A DNA stretch of 5,800 nucleotides. Origin: DASROJ01 sp035646975 (GTDB lineage Bacteria > Acidobacteriota > Polarisedimenticolia > JACPZX01 > DASXTC01). The stretch lies in contig DASROJ010000368.1 in the NCBI GenBank assembly GCA_035646975.1, positions 1 through 5,800 on the forward strand, written 5' to 3'. Shown here piece by piece: positions 4,848 to 5,800 of the stretch (the first letter of the stretch is position 1; every line of letters begins with the position of its first letter). A model generated the notes under the pieces. That model was not told the DNA's origin, did not search any database, and worked only from the letters and a program-made list of their open reading frames with translations. Both the position numbers and the translations under genes were made by a program.

Positions 4848-5800
4848 CGGCGTCGAGAACCTCCCGCACCTTCGAGGTCAGTGCGTCCATCGAGAACGGC
4901 TTTTCGAGGAAGGCTGACTGCTGGGCGGTCCCGTTCTGTCGTTCCACGGCCCGGTCCGCATATCCCGAGACGAACAACACCTTCATCTGCGGGCGCAGCG
5001 GCCCGAGCCGGCGCGCCAGCTCGGGACCGCCGACCCCCGGCATCACCATGTCGGTGATGAGCAGCTGGATCGGCTCCGCGGACTGCTCGCTCATCAGTAT
5101 CGCCTCGCCACCGTTGGCCGCGGCAAGCACACGGTAACCCTTCTCAGCCAGCGCAGTCTGGCTGATGGTGCGGACGGCTTCCTCATCTTCCACGAGGAGC
5201 ACCGTCTCGGTGCCGCACGCGCCTTCGGCGGTCATAATCTCCGTCCTGGGCGATTCGGCAAGCGCCTCGAGGTACGGCAGGTGGACCTTGAAGAGAGTGC
5301 CCTTGCCCGGCTCGCTCTGGACCCAGATGCATCCACCGCTTTGATGCACGATGCCGTAGACGGTCGACAGGCCAAGACCGGTGCCTTTGCCGACCGCCTT
5401 GGTCGAAAAGAAAGGCTCGAACATCCGGGTCCTGGTTTCCTCATCCATTCCGTATCCCGTGTCGGCAACGGACAGCGTGACGTAATGTCCCGCCGGAACA
5501 TCGACCAGCTCGCGCGAGTGCGATTCGTCGACGACCGAATTCGCCGTTTGAATGGTAAGCTTGCCGCCGTCGGGCATCGCGTCGCGGGCGTTGACCGCGA
5601 GGTTGATCAGGGCCTGCTCGAGCTGGCCGCTGTCGAGACAGGCGACCATCGGCCCGTCCGGCAGCTCGAGCTCGACCTCGATCGGAAGCACTGCCTTCCG
5701 GTCGAGCGCCTTCTGCGTCACCTGGGTGGGGAGCCATCCGGAGTTCTGCAGGACCAGCTGGATGCGATGGTCGCCCTCGCCGACCGGCTCGGACTCGAGC
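4843..5800 (-). CDS. Hybrid sensor histidine kinase, C-terminal part (HATPase_c + receiver)
   Basis: Partial gene: 318 residues are visible and the frame is open to the window edge, so the sensor region and the HisKA phospho-accepting histidine lie outside. Numbering from an internal GTG at 5721, which is unlikely to be the true start, the HATPase_c domain has the N box LINLAVNARDAMPDGG (38-53), G1 DTGYGM (87-92), F box EPFFSTK (102-108) and G2 GKGTGLGLS (111-119). A short linker (151-171) leads to a receiver domain (172-292) with the acidic pair D179/E180, phospho-acceptor D224 in LLITDMVMPG, S252 in LFVSGY and K274 in FLEKPF. All key residues are present, so the protein should be competent for ATP binding and phospho-relay. 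The combination is typical of soluble or PAS-domain hybrid kinases of the NtrB-like HATPase type, which pass phosphate through the attached receiver. The input signal and target cannot be told. It converges on the peptidase remnant, and its stop marks the end of that remnant's homology. Confidence 0.93.
   Translation of the reverse strand, partial: LESEPVGEGDHRIQLVLQNSGWLPTQVTQKALDRKAVLPIEVELELPDGPMVACLDSGQLEQALINLAVNARDAMPDGGKLTIQTANSVVDESHSRELVDVPAGHYVTLSVADTGYGMDEETRTRMFEPFFSTKAVGKGTGLGLSTVYGIVHQSGGCIWVQSEPGKGTLFKVHLPYLEALAESPRTEIMTAEGACGTETVLLVEDEEAVRTISQTALAEKGYRVLAAANGGEAILMSEQSAEPIQLLITDMVMPGVGGPELARRLGPLRPQMKVLFVSGYADRAVERQNGTAQQSAFLEKPFSMDALTSKVREVLDAE

Noticed and set aside
4668..5057. 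A 129-residue plus-strand protein beginning MEYYKIRF
   Set aside because: Its first 60 residues are the middle of the peptidase remnant and the rest is antisense to the receiver domain of the kinase; the ATG is an internal Met codon of the ancestral gene.

Overview
The window is a GC-rich bacterial chromosomal segment of ordinary gene density. The coding style, an M1-peptidase-like remnant and a secreted protein with a TCREK-type motif are compatible with a soil Acidobacteriota-like organism, but no marker gene is present, so this is only a weak inference. I see no rRNA, tRNA, CRISPR array, complete insertion sequence, phage gene or recognisable defence system.

Layout. Bases 1-300 hold no gene I can support. 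They contain an exact 16-bp inverted repeat (1-16 with 129-144) and a short palindrome (279-291). On the minus strand, 1991-301 forms a two-gene unit. It consists of a CPA2-type (Kef/NapA/plant CHX-like) cation:proton antiporter followed by an 80-residue three-helix membrane protein of unknown function, joined by an ATGA stop/start overlap. A 121-bp divergent intergenic region (1992-2112) with palindromes and three ATGCAT words separates it from a plus-strand secreted protein of unknown function (2113-3045).

From 3067 to 4445 two minus-strand genes follow: a YbjQ/UPF0145 family protein (114 aa) and a SIMPL/DUF541 membrane-anchored protein (256 aa), separated by about 263 bp with no convincing gene. 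Both starts are set by good Shine-Dalgarno sequences well inside longer open frames. On the plus strand at about 4545-4847 lies a remnant of an M1-family metallopeptidase. It keeps the HEVAH zinc motif and the downstream glutamate but has no start codon, no N- or C-terminal domains, and apparent internal deletions. It abuts the 3' end of a minus-strand hybrid sensor histidine kinase (4843-5800, 5' end outside the window) with an HATPase_c domain and a C-terminal receiver domain.

How the genes work together. The antiporter and its small partner probably act together at the membrane in ion/pH homeostasis. The other genes look like independent envelope or signalling housekeeping functions with their own promoters. 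The most notable points are the unmarked M1 peptidase remnant, the translationally coupled unknown membrane protein, and the inverted repeat at the left edge. Nothing here supports a new multi-gene system.
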